64,000 nucleotides of DNA from Mesocentrotus franciscanus (taxonomy: Eukaryota > Echinodermata > Echinoidea > Camarodonta > Strongylocentrotidae), in NCBI GenBank assembly GCA_037976565.1, contig CP137672.1, positions 30,385,218 through 30,449,217 of the forward strand, given 5' to 3'. Made by a program: the position numbers and the translations under genes. Every line of letters starts with the position of its first letter. The first letter of the stretch is position 1. The notes below the pieces were generated by a model. The model searched no databases. It was not told the origin of the DNA and worked only from the letters and a program-made list of their open reading frames with translations. Below are positions 27,333-40,300 of the stretch, in pieces.

Positions 27333-27710
27333 CTACGTCAGAATAATCCAGTGAAGAGCATAATGTTTCCAGGCAGGATCTCCTGTCTTGATCCGAGCAC
27401 GTTGGTGACCGGTCTTGAGGAAGAATACATGATCCGTAAAAGTTGCGTTATCCCAAACGTAGGCTGACATCTTGGCCACCCATGCTGCAGATCGACTGAT
27501 TCGATCAGATATCCAATGAAGAATAAGTTTATAGTCAGTGGTCTCGAGAATCATATTGCTATAGTTGGCCTCTGGGACATGACGTTGAGCTTGACCATTC
27601 TTGATCCCATCTTGCCTATTTGAAAAAGCGCATGGCAATGACCTCCAGAGACCAGTTTGACTGGACACGTAAATGACGTAACATAACGTTTCATCGCTGT
27701 TCAGTGTCAA
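27333..27710 (-). other. Unrecognised ORF downstream of nAChR, coding-like codon use
   Basis: This open frame has 125 codons and ends in TAG at 27333. I do not recognise the product. It is less AT-rich than its surroundings and has mixed third positions, unlike most chance ORFs here. It contains W-rich segments such as TGLWRSLPC and LILHWISDRISRSAAWVAK and has no clear signal peptide or membrane helix. A possible acceptor (CTGAACAG) lies near its 5' end. It sits about 420 bp beyond the nAChR stop on the same strand, so it could be 3' UTR, an alternative last exon, a pseudogene or an exon of another gene. The call is tentative. Confidence 0.25.
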
Positions 27711-28126
27711 CAGAACACGTTACGCCCGATGCACACGAGGTATTATTCCACTTCCGCCAGTTACGCCAACTGATTGTACAATTCAACACAATTCTTGCCA
27801 CAGACAGCACCAAACAATATAGAAGCCCCTACAGATAATAACGGCTGCGTCCGGAGTTGTCACACAAAATTAATGTTCTGTATAAACTTATTTGTGTGTG
27901 TAGATTGCGAAGCCAGTTTTCCGATGAAAGTCTTGGCGCCTGGCCATCGCACCTGCTTTAGGGGTTCCATCTGTGGTTTAAGATTTGGCCTAGACCTGTT
28001 CTATGCATTTATCTGTATGAATTTCCTTGAATGGCGCAAATGAAATAACGCTTTGTGCGCACCGAGCCATATATATAAATGAATATATATAAACGCGTTG
28101 ACCTACGACGTGGAAGGAAGTTATCT

Positions 28127-28333
28127 CTACTCAATCACGGTGGGTCTGGTGTAGTTCAAAGGCAGTCCGTTCATGGCCCAGTCCTCGTAGCAACAGAAAA
28201 GTTCGCGGAAGAATACCGTGGCCAATGGAGCCTGGAAGATGATGACAACATTGCCGACGCAGATACCACAAATGTAGATGATGAGGAAGATACGGTCAAT
28301 CACCATGGCAACAAATTTCCAGTCTTCCTTTTC
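28127..28333 (-). CDS. nAChR terminal exon (TM4 and C-terminal tail)
   Basis: The exon starts in phase 0 after the acceptor CATGCAG. It encodes EKEDWKFVAMVIDRIFLIIY, then a hydrophobic stretch ending in IIFQAPL, and a 29-residue tail ending in RPTVIE before TAG at 28127-28129. The EW/DWK-VAMVIDR-F signature is typical of invertebrate nAChR TM4. The tail after TM4 is longer than in most vertebrate subunits and holds a Cys pair. No polyadenylation signal is certain; the nearest AATAAA I noticed on the minus strand is at 27064-27069. Confidence 0.93.
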   Translation of the reverse strand, partial: EKEDWKFVAMVIDRIFLIIYICGICVGNVVIIFQAPLATVFFRELFCCYEDWAMNGLPLNYTRPTVIE

Positions 28334-31300
28334 CTGCATGAGTAATAACAGAAACAATCGAAAAAGAACAAATACGTTTAAGTAACAATAATAGTAATAA
28401 TATTAATGAGTGTAAAATGTAATCGGTGGTGTTTTGCATGAATTTAATGTGACATCGTTTAAAAGGACATTGTAACGTCATACAAATTCTCGAATTGTTT
28501 TCCATGATCATGATGGTGCCTTTCCATGGCAGATGGTCGGAATGCCAAACTAATATATGGTAGTTATCATCATTCATATTCTGAAGGGTAGGCTATGTTT
28601 GAAAACCTAAGGTTTAGTTCCAAATTATACTAGAATTTACTTATACATTCTTCTAGTGCCCTATGTTATATCATGCGATATAAAAGTAAGTGTGCACAAA
28701 ATCTCATCGAATTCTAAGCAAGAATGATCTTATGTCCACAAGAAAAGGCAGCGATGTCATTTCGACATTGCAAAAATTAAAAAAACATACCCAATGCCTG
28801 CGCAGTCCTTCAATTTAAAAGCAGTTCTGGATTTGTTTTCCTTCATGAAAGATAACATGTGGAGGCTCATATAATTGATTAAATTAGAGTCCCTCCAAGA
28901 TTTTTAGATGATTTTTTTTAACGAATAGATATCGCTATGAAAAAGGGGTAGGGTACCAGTCTCATTCGGTAAATGAGAAGCGAGTACACGGGGTCGTGGG
29001 ATGTGATCTCATCACCTTATATTGACGGTTCCCTCCATTCTCCAGTTCTTTTATTCTCTTTAAACAAAATTTCATGAGGGACACGTGCCCCCTTGTCATC
29101 TGTTGCTACGCCACGAGTCACGAGAAGGACATTGGAAAGTGAATCAACGTACCCTGTCGGTATCCTCGTCGCTCGCACATCTCCATGTAAGATACATGAT
29201 TTCTTCCACGGCTTTGTGGATGACCATGGCTTCGTTCTCCTCCTTTTCAGCAGACGTCATCAGCGGTAGATACTGACCACGTCTGTAGTTACTCGTACCT
29301 TCAAAAATTAAGGTGAAAAGGACATAGATGAGTGTGGATGTGTGAGAGAGAGAGAGAGAGAGAAAGAGATAAAGAGACTATATATTTATATATCTGTTTA
29401 TGTATGTATGCATATATTTATTCCGAATAGGTAATGGAAATTTTCTTGAGAATTAAATTGCTCTTAATTTGATTTATCTAAAGCCTTTGAGATCGGGTGT
29501 ATGAACATACATATTTGAGATGTGTCAATAAATAAAATTTATCGAAGATAAGCAACGGCAACAGACATACTAAAGTTTCAGTATGTTTGTTTTTCGTTGC
29601 TATTCTTCGATTTCGTACTATTACCAATCATCTATTTAATATAATTTATGTCTGTCAAATAATGATGCCAATATTTTCATTAATAACAAATTTCAAAAGA
29701 TGTGTCAATTGTTAATTCCCCTGGGAACATTTCTTGGCATTTACACCACGTATTCGCGCTGTATTTTAGGTGTTACAGATTAAACCCTTATTTTTTTAAG
29801 GATGCTCATCATCAGGACACCCTTGTATAATTTCGGCCTTCGAAGAAAGCTCATATGCCAGTGGGTGTTTCACAAAGACTAAGATCGAATTCAAGTTGGA
29901 CTTAACTATGGCAGGCCGTTCATGCCACTGTTTGCCCTCACCATTTACTGGCATTTGTCTCTCAAGGGACGTACAAATCATGGTCACAAATCTACAGAAT
30001 TTACATTTGTTGATAATTCATTATTGAAGGAAAGAATATTATCTAAAGATCATAATGGTGAGAGCAAACAGTGGCATGGACGGCCTGTCATAGTTAAGTC
30101 CAACTTAAATTCGATCTTAGTCTTTGTGAAACACCCCCAGGTTATTTCCCTCTCCAGCCCCAGGAAGGGTTCAGAACATCGTTTCACCAATAACTATTTT
30201 TAACCCCAAACATTCCACAGTTTTATATTGTAGATTTTGTGTCCTCAAGACAGCTCTAATATTTTGAAATCACGAGTTTTAAATCTAGGTTATCACGGTC
30301 CACGAAATGTCCCGATATAACCACCGATGCTAATTCTTGAACATTCACGCGTAGATATTCTGATAGTGAGAGGACATCCCGGGGCAAGATTCTTGATGTA
30401 TATCATGTTACATCGAGTGTGTAGGTGCATATAATACACGGTCGAAAAATGTTCATTCTGAATTTTAGGTTACGTATCGTATAAAGCATCGTATTTTTGG
30501 AAACAAAATAGCGTATTATTATGCTGTGAACCTACTGGTGCTCGTCGCATTTGAGTAGAAATATTGCGTAATAACGGAAACAAAATGACGTTCAAATCAA
30601 GGTTTGTCGTACATGGCCGTAACTCTTCCCAAAGGAACCCTACGTAGATCACAATGATCAATAATTAATCACCAACGAATTTGAAGCTATCGTTCGAAAC
30701 TGCATAAACGTGTTGGAAGGGTAGGGCATCATTGTGTAATATTTGTGATGTATTATGCAGGGTAACATGCTCCGGTGACAATTATTCAATATCCTACACT
30801 AACCCAAATCTCAACTTCATCCCTGGACTCTACCCAATCCTAACCAGGAACCTAAACCCAAACCTAATGTAAAACTCAATTGCCACCCTAATCCTGACCC
30901 AACATTTTTAACGACATAAATTTCGGAGCTATTGTCGCAGGAGCAAATCGTGGTTTGCCCGCAAGAAGGTCATTACTGCGATTAACATTACGCAGCTGTC
31001 ACGACCTTCCTGAGAGCAGCCACAGAAATGTCGGAGAACCTCATGAAGTTACCGGCTAATTCCTCATCAGAATCATCTTGATCCATCTGAACATCCACCT
31101 CCCGTCGCATTCTCACAGAATAACTATTTCCTTTACTTTCCATGACCAGCCTATTCGAGTCCAGAGCGCCGTTGGCCATAGCGTCTCTTGTTAAATTGAT
31201 TCCAACATGGCGAAATCGTTTACTGTACTGTATGGGTCGGCTCATACCGAGAAATCCTGGTATTATATCGATAAATAACCGACGCACCCACCGAGGCATT

Positions 31301-34300
31301 GTGTGCGTTTCTGGGGACCTAAAGCGAACATTCAGCACGAATACGGTGAGAACAATCGAGGAAGATACGATGAGCATGGTGAAAAGAAGGTACTTAACGA
31401 TGAGCGGGAAGTGGTTCGCATTGGCCGGGATCTGGGCGGTGATAAGCAGCAGGAAGACGGTCATGGACAGTAACACCGACATACACAATGCCATCTTTTC
31501 GCTGATGTCGGGCGGTAGATAAAATACAAGAACTGTGTTGAATGAGATGAGGCCACACGGCACCAAAATGTAAGCGAAATAATACAACGGTTTCCTCCGT
31601 AACGTAATCGTGTAGGTGATATCGACGTAGGTTTCTTCGCAGCATGGATAAGTCACCTCGTGTCGCTCGCCAGGTGTTTCGATTATCTGCCATTCGCCGT
31701 TGTCCCAGTAGTCCCGTATTTCTGCATTTTCCGAAATCGGCGTCAAGTCCATGACTACTCCGTCGTAGGTCCAGGAACCGAACTTCAGCAAGCAGTGCTG
31801 TTCGTCGAACGGGTAGTAGGCCACGTTGATCTGACATGAGCTTTTGTATACCGCTGGTGGCCACCACGTGACTAGGCCCGTGTAGTCTATGCCAGCCCAT
31901 GAAGCAGATTGAATGTCAAAGGCGCCATCGGCACTGAGGAAAAAAGAGAGGGATGGAGGGGAGAAGGAAAAAATTAGCATGGACATGTAGGTGTCAATAC
32001 TTTCAGAAACTCCAAACACAAATTGGCACTTGGGAGGTTTTGTTAGGCTTGCGGGTTCTAACGAAGGTATTAAAGACTTTCAAAAAGACGATGTAATCCT
32101 TTCTTTATAGACGATAATCTTTCCATAGGTATTAAGCTTGAATGGTTCAAACAGTTGGATGAAAATGGATGTCCCTTCTTAACGAGATAAATTGGCCTCA
32201 ATGAAAGATTTGACCTCTTAGATACGCTGCCGTCTGCCCACGCTGTATGAAAATGACTTGTTCCAAATCGACTTATGTTCTTCTTTTTTTATCATGCATT
32301 AAAAAAGTTCCACGGGGCATGCGAACTCGAATATTGTTATCGCAGATAACATCGCAAATTTTCTCTTAACAAGGCAAATGGATTTCTCTATAGCCACATT
32401 TCTTTTTAAAATAAGTCAAATATGTCATGTCTCTGCAGAGTTTCTTTATGCAGCGACGGAGTGAGTAGCATGGCTTAAAGGTCAGGTGAGTTCACTGATG
32501 AGGAACTAGTCTCGTTAACGGTGGACATTCATTGTCCTTAACAAAAGGCCTTCTCTCTGGTTGTATACATCGGGAAGATATGGTGACTGGTCACTTACTT
32601 GTTATAAAGTAGAATGTCGGGTATCCACAGGCATTCGTTTGGCACTTTAATCTTCGTAATTCCTCCATACTCTTCGGGGTCCCATTGAAGACGATAGTCG
32701 CTCCATTGCTGGGCACATTGATACAAAATTAGAAAATGAGTGTATGGATATACATGATATTCGTAGTTTGAACCAATTAAACAAACATGGTTTAATTTCC
32801 GCACATTTAACACATTTTGACTGGTTATTCGCTGTAAACACATAAAATCAGTTGAGTTTAGATATTTTGAAAAAATGGCCACTGATAATTACAGTATGTA
32901 ATAATGATGATAGTAATCTTGTTTTTTTTTATTGTACGTAATGCTTATCTTATTTTTTTCTTCTCATTTCTGACGTCGTACGTCAGATTTCATAAACGCA
33001 CAAATGGGTGTGCACTATTTCCACTTCAATGAGAACTCCTACTGTTCACTGTGAGGGCTTACAGCAAACTCAGAAGTCCTTAACACTTTTGATACGGTTG
33101 ATGATTTAAGCACATTAATCTAAAATCGTGTTTGACCAAAGGAGCTCTTCATAACTTTACTTTGAACCTACATTTATTTTTGCTTTCTACGTGGTCTAGA
33201 AACACGTGACATGGGATTTACTTTTTGTGTGGGTGGATATGAGTATTTGAGCGCGCTTGTGTCTCTCTATCGAATGTTTGTAGGCGTTAGAGTCACCTAT
33301 TTTATGTTGTATTAGAGTCATTATTTTCATTGATAGGGGACCAAGTAGCAATCCACGACAGACGAGAGGAGGTTGGATAGCCAGGCCATGACTTCACTGG
33401 TATGGTGTTGTGTGCCGGGTGAGCCCCGAGGCACTGGATAGTCAGAATACCGTGCCATCATCTCTCCCCAGTCCAGCTACTACCGTGACAGTATCAGTGT
33501 TGGCTTAATCAGTTAGGCTTCATTCTCGTGTTGGCATGGCTCTAAATGGGAATGGGTTTCGTTATACTGTTCTATTTCGCCAACATGTCCTCGCCTAAAA
33601 ATCAATGCATGGCAAAAATGTAAAATTAGGAGCTATTGTCAAACAAATTTAAGAAGTTGCGAATTAAATTCAATAATAGCCCCATTTGTTGAACTTCCTG
33701 AACATGCCGGTATATCAATAAGGAGCTCCGACGTATGTTTTTACATAGAGTTAACCAAAAGGCACATAATAAACGAAAGAAGACACTCATGAGAGCTGAT
33801 AGGAATGATTGCTGCAAATAGCGTGTTATGGATACGTGGTGGCTTTGTGAGCGATAGAGGCAAGCGAGCAAAAATAATAAATTTATACCTTTTTTTTGCT
33901 GACATGAATAATTAACTATACATCAAAGACGTACACTGTAACTCGACTTTCTGAATATGAGAAGTAATGTATAAAGAGTCATTGTTCTCGTATTGACTGA
34001 TCAAAGACACATTGTCAATCATTTGTATAGGACAGAAGGAAGAAAATATTACTTTTGGCAAAAGTGGGAAAGCCAAGTGAAAATAAAACGAGGCAATGGG
34101 ACACGCGGGTATTCAGAGAACGTTTGCTGAACTTACTCTCGTGTTATTTCAGCTATTACGTTTAAAACATGTATCTCATTTGAAGGGACGTGATGAAAAT
34201 AAGAAGACCAAAGTCCCAGGTTTGAAGCTTGTAATATTTCGAGGGCATATTGCTGGAGTGGTGTTCGATATCAATATTACGGTTCGCCAATAAATGTTCC

Positions 34301-37300
34301 GCATAACTGCATTACAATGGCACGCGTGCATGATGTGTGTCCATAATGCCAGGGTATACATGACTAGACGCGATTAACGATCGGAATCAAAAGATGCGGA
34401 GATTTAGAAGACCCAGGTGTATTGCAAAAAGTGTATTGCAAACAGTGTATTGCAAACAGATTTTCTTTGATGGTTAATTTATATTGTATAGGGATGATCC
34501 CCTTTAAACAAGTTATGAAGAAATGTGAGTTTCATCATGATACAGCTTAAAACTCAATTTAACATTTGTTTGATAGCACTAGCCTTAACAACCTTCAACA
34601 ATCTATATTTGCCGCTCGGTACCCAGGAGTATTATTGCCCCCCCCCCTGCGACGACTATAGAAGCTATTGATAGTCAAATTGCAGTTGCCGTGCGAGCAG
34701 CGTAAACATGAATGATGCATGATAATAGGTTACTTTCTAAACAAAATCTTGATAAAATAGTAATATCATCTCTGTCAATTATATAGATTAATACTGCAGA
34801 GAGTGAGCTCACATGGTAAAAAGGCAAACACGACGTGTTCAGCATATCCCGATAACGTTTAAACGTTTAATGTGCTTCTACGTACTCATAATGTTTTGTG
34901 TTGCCAGACATGTACCCATCTCTCTTTATATTCGTTATATATTCCTTTAAGGCATATTAAGTCTTCTGCTGACAGACAACAATAAGCGATTTCTAAATGT
35001 CACATGCGCGGAAGGCATTAGAGAAACATTCAATAGTATCGGATTCGACACGCGATCCTATGTCGGGGAAAGCGGATGATTAAACACAAGTCATCAGCAA
35101 TGCCGATCTGCCAGGGGTGTTTACCAATCAGACGCGGTTACCTGATTTACACATTCCAATCAAGCGAAAAAACAAGGCAGAGGTCCACAATGCAGATAAC
35201 AATTTCGCATTCGCTATTCATGTCTTTTTCCCTAATGAATATTCATGATTTGAAGCATTACGGTCCGCCTACTCTCTCTAAATGCGTAAATGCATAGGAG
35301 TGGAAACCCAAGCTAAAAATAGTGGAATCATGGACCCACTACGAAGTAGGTCCATGGTGGAATCCTCTTTCTCAAGGATTATTAAATAACTAATTTGCAG
35401 TGGATGCCGCCACGGATTTAAAGTTGGATTTTTATTTCCCTGCTTTAAAAGAGTAGGAGGCAGGTACACTGGCGTATCCAGCGTTGGGGGAGCTGCCAGT
35501 GGCGTAGTTACAGAAGGCACAGGAGGCAACCCCCCGAGACGAAAAAGGGAAAACAAAGGGAAAAGAACAGAGCTCTGGTTTTCTTACAGCACGCTGTCAA
35601 ATCCAAGTGCATTTGCCATTCTAATTAGCATATTTGTGGTACGCTATATAGACTAGAACATGTATCAGTCATGCTATTTGAATCCCGATACTAGCCTATG
35701 TCATATACAACGGGAAATAGTGCCATCCCCAGAAATTGTAATATGCTAGCATAACTGCATTTGTAAAAATAAAATACATATTACATTAGTCCAAGTGCGT
35801 TAGAATGGAAATCTCATAACATGCATGATTTGATTTCGATATTCGCGTTTCCCCTTATAATAAAGCTTTAAGTTCATCCAAATAATCAGATAACGTAGGT
35901 TTAAGATTCTGCAAAGTACTGAGAAAGATCTGGTGATCCAAGGCGTATGGTTCCTTAACAAATAACTTCAAAACATGATATTTTCATGAAGTATCGAATT
36001 CAATTTTGGTAATTATACTTTCATTTCTATTTGAAATTCATATTCTTCACACAAAAAATGTTCACATTAATTTATCATCTAAACAAACAAAAACAGGCCA
36101 ACTACACCTTAAGATATATATTCTTTGACAGAGACAACTTATTAAGGCGAGAGGAAAGACAGGATGGGTTGCTCATTGAAGTAGATGCACAATATAGAGA
36201 GAGAGGGGTGTAAACTTTAAGGAAATTATTGAAGAAACCAAAAGGCTGGGAAACACAATGAAGACATTGTTTATAGTATATGCTTACCTGCTTTACCCAA
36301 ACTTTTGATGTGAGTACTTGATTTCTTTCATCCTGTAATAGTTGGAAAAAATGAAATTCATGAGAGACGATAGTAATACTCATCCAGAACAAGAGATATA
36401 TATTTTATTACTAATCTGCTTCAATTGACGCAAGTTGGGCAGTCAAAGTATTTATTAACCTACTCGCAACGGACATAATATATTAAAGCTTATATTCAAT
36501 TGTTTTATGACACTGTGAAGAACTATTGGCTTTAATCTTCATTTGGCCATTATCAATTCTAATGACAAAAGTCATTCATCTCTTCGAGTTGTGATATCCC
36601 CTTCATTCATTTTTTTTAAATGTATTTTAAAAATACTGTATGATTTGGAATCATTAAAATGGTACCAAAATAACACATTCTTGATGAAAATTAGAAACAG
36701 GCCCACACAGTGGACTGTGAAATGCACTGCTCACAGATATGATTATATGGGACTGCGCACACATGTGACATCAGATGTTGGTCAAAAATGTATGAACAAT
36801 TTCTAAAGCAATACTTTTTCACGTCACATTGCTGATATAATATTCTTCTAAACAAAGGGACAAAAAGAATCTTACAGCCTACATATCAAGTTTACTTTCA
36901 TCTCTTAAAACTAAACCTTCTCTTCAATGGAACATGTCTGACCAATCGAAAGAGATTAGATTCGGACAAAGACCAATTCGTTTACTACTTCACAGAAACA
37001 GGCCACGCCTGCTGTCTTAAAATCTGATTAAGGCGTTTGTACGAACGTTTCAACTGACCTTTCTGCTATGTCCAATACATATCACTCAGAAAACAACTGT
37101 TTTAGATGTCCCTGCACTTGTTTACAGTGCTAATTTAGATGAAATGGATAGACACGTTTTCACGACCTTGTTCCTTGCGTGTTTTGTATTTTACTTGCTG
37201 GAAAGCCCAGTCATTGATTCGTTTGCAACTTTATCTAATAACGAAAGTGTGGCAGTGTTAGTTACAAAGCATGGACTTGAAATATTTATTCCATGTATAT

Positions 37301-40300
37301 ATAGTGAAATAGTTCAGGACTCTTCTTTTAAAGAAATCTAACGATCCGGGAGATAAACGCTTTATCAAATTTTACCCCTCTGAATGCTCTGAATGTAAAG
37401 GAAACCCATTGACATTCGATCTTCATTATCTCAAATATCGCTCAAAGCTAATCTTGAGCTCTGGTATGGGAATCGATTTTTGAGAGAAAATTGCTATGAT
37501 TTATTCTGGATTGTTTATCCTGCAGTAGATTGGTTGTATGAACCAGTGAAATAAAAAACAAACGCACAAAAACTTACTGGGCATCATCTTCGATAAAAAC
37601 CACAACTCCCATTTGCACATAGTGACCTGTGTTAAGCACATGGTGTCGGGCCTACTTACCCTGATTTCCTTATCTTTCTATGCTCATTACTCAGCCACTA
37701 TACATTTTCTACCCAAATTGTTTGGCACAAGTCATTTATATGTAATCTTGAACATTCAATGTAAGTTTCTTTTGATTCTGTGAGAAATTATTTTCTATAT
37801 TTACCAAACCTCAAGGTTATCTTTAACCATGTTAATTGTAGTCGGTTATATAGTATTTTCCTGTTGCAATCTTTGGAACATGATTATCTCTTTAATAAGT
37901 TACTCCATGGCTCAACATTGTATTGTTTATCGATTATTGTTCAAGACTATCAATCAATATCCATTAACCATCTTTGGCTGTCAGAGAAGACAAACAAGAA
38001 GAGTATTCTATTTATATGTGCCATTTAACACATAAACAGTGAATTACAATGAAACATTAAAACAAAAACAAAAATCTTGTCCATACTGGGATTTTACAAG
38101 GTCCACAGAGACTTCTCAATGTCTAAAATAATATCTTCTTAGTCGAAGCGTATCTTCACCCCTAAGTTCCTTCACTCTCTTCTTCACCTTGATGTTCATA
38201 ATGAAATGAATACTGCACATATCTCAATTTTGCCTCATCGTGTGTTCAGAAGTTCCAAGATACCATACCCTATTACTGCAGCACGAATGCAAAGGCATGA
38301 ACAGTGTGCCGCATCGTATACCCCTTGACCTAGCCGTATAGGTGTAAGAGCGGTGTCTATAGACACATGCTGCGTCCTCGCGCGCTGCTAGTAATGACCG
38401 CTGTTTATCTCATTACTAGCACCTTGCTGTGGTGCGATGTCTCTGAGGTGATCCTTCTCATCCCCGCCTATCTCTAGAAACGTCAGTGTTGCGAACCTAG
38501 GAAAGTAGGCCGGTAGCTTCAAGGACGCATTCAATTGTAAATTCCAAATTGGCAACGAATAGCCGGTTATCTTGTATGTTATGGAATGGCAAGTGTATCT
38601 GGAATTTATGTTTATGATGAGTAACTTTATAGCATACATTTTTAAAAGTGGATTAAAACTTTTCAAGAAGATATATATTTTATCGTATATACCTTTTTCC
38701 GTAGACACAGTAGGTTTTCATATATAGATGATCTACGTTAGATATAGAGTTACTTCTCGAAAATTAAGTTTCATTCTTGAATCTTTAGAACTCTATATCT
38801 TCGTAGCATACTTTCATATTTTGCATTACACATTCTTCCTAGAATGAAATGCAAGTTGTTTAAACGCAGGTGGTATCAGCCAAAGTCTACATTAACATAC
38901 TGCACTGTTGCCCATAAAGTTGGAAACAAATTTCTTACCCATTTTCATTACAATATTTTTTATTCTTGACAGATAAAGTTTATAGCTTCTCAGTACTCTA
39001 TTTATCAATATGACTCTTCCGATTGACCAATACATTTCTGAGAGGATATAAACTTTATATATAAAAAACCCACATTGTAACAATCGTGTCATGAAAAGAG
39101 GTAAAAATGTTCTCCCCAACTTTATGGGCGACAGTGTGTATACAGGCATAATTATATATGATTTAGCAGGCATGGTTGTAGCTGTATTGTGCTTGCTGTG
39201 TGTCGCGATTTTGTAACGTAGCAACGGAGTAGATCCAGAAAGTCCCAACATAGAATGGTAAAACGAAGGAAAAAATAGTAAGAGAGATTTTAAAAAATAA
39301 ATAAAAAAAAAGATAGATAGAAGCGTCAAAGTTGCTTTGACCCCTCTTTAATCATTCTTATTCCATCATCTTGCTCTCTCACAATTTCACCTGCCTATTA
39401 AAACATTGTCTCCTCTATATAAATGAGCTCATGCGACGCCACTGTGGGCGGTATTAAAATAATATGTACGCCAACATGATATGAACCATTCCATTCTGTC
39501 ACTACTTTTTCTGACAGAGCCCAAGTGAAGTTGCTATCTGATATCTTCATTCTTTTTCTGATAACGTCGACACTTCCTAACGTCTGATGTTAAACCCAGA
39601 TGAAAGTCAGACAGTCAGCTCGGTGATTCCTCATGTACTAATTAAATCATGATCTTATTTACGTTACTAGCATCCGATACCAGTGCCATGACACGCAAGG
39701 TTTTAGGCGTAATTGGTGAGGAAAACAGCACCTCACCAATGTTCGTCGCAGAATGTTTGCAATGTTCAATCTCTCCCACTCTAGATACTGCGAACTCACG
39801 GAGCACGGAATGGTGAGATAAGCTATAATGGGATTTCAGTTTAGAAGGGAGATTGGAATTGAATAATTAAATAAAGAGAATGAATAACACTATATGTCTG
39901 TAAAACTTTTATAAAGATGAAATAGCTATGTTCAAAGCTAAAGAGCATCAGTTTAACTGCCCACTTGTTTATCTTTCTTGAAGCATCGTCATATCGCGCA
40001 TCGCATTTATACCATTAGGTACAAGCGTCCCTACTCTATGGTTCTCTTCATTACGTTTGATTCAGAGTGAAATATAAATGTTTATATCGGAACCATGAGC
40101 TCAATGTTGGATATGAAAACAAAAAATGAAAAAAATGAAATATTCATCAATTCGGCACAATCTGTCCCTTTATCTCTTGCATCGATATTGAATAGTCCAA
40201 AATCACTATTTCATTTTCATTTACTTAATCCTTGATTTACGACTTAATCTCTGTCCTTACACAGTCAAACCTGCTTTGGTGACCACCTGTCTACAAAGAC

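Larger units (their letters stand above)
29283..30991 (-). other. nAChR intron (large exon to MA exon), 1709 bp
   Basis: The intron has GTAATG and ...ACAG ends on the minus strand. It holds a MITE with long arms (29863-30136), a CCCTAA-like inverted-repeat element (30766-30946) and a short GA microsatellite near 29338-29365. No exon-like ORF was seen in it. Confidence 0.85.

Noticed and set aside
31142..31900. ORFs of 126 and 168 codons overlapping the large nAChR exon in other frames
   Set aside because: They are shadows of the receptor coding sequence, which has clear domain motifs and splice sites in its own frame.
32595..32882. Extending the 110-bp exon upstream to the Met at 32882
   Set aside because: The acceptor at 32709-32711, the conserved 110-bp length and phase agreement with the 45-bp exon show that the upstream part is intron.
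38892..39329. 145-codon minus-strand ORF
   Set aside because: It covers a palindromic MITE in an nAChR intron and has no recognisable domain.
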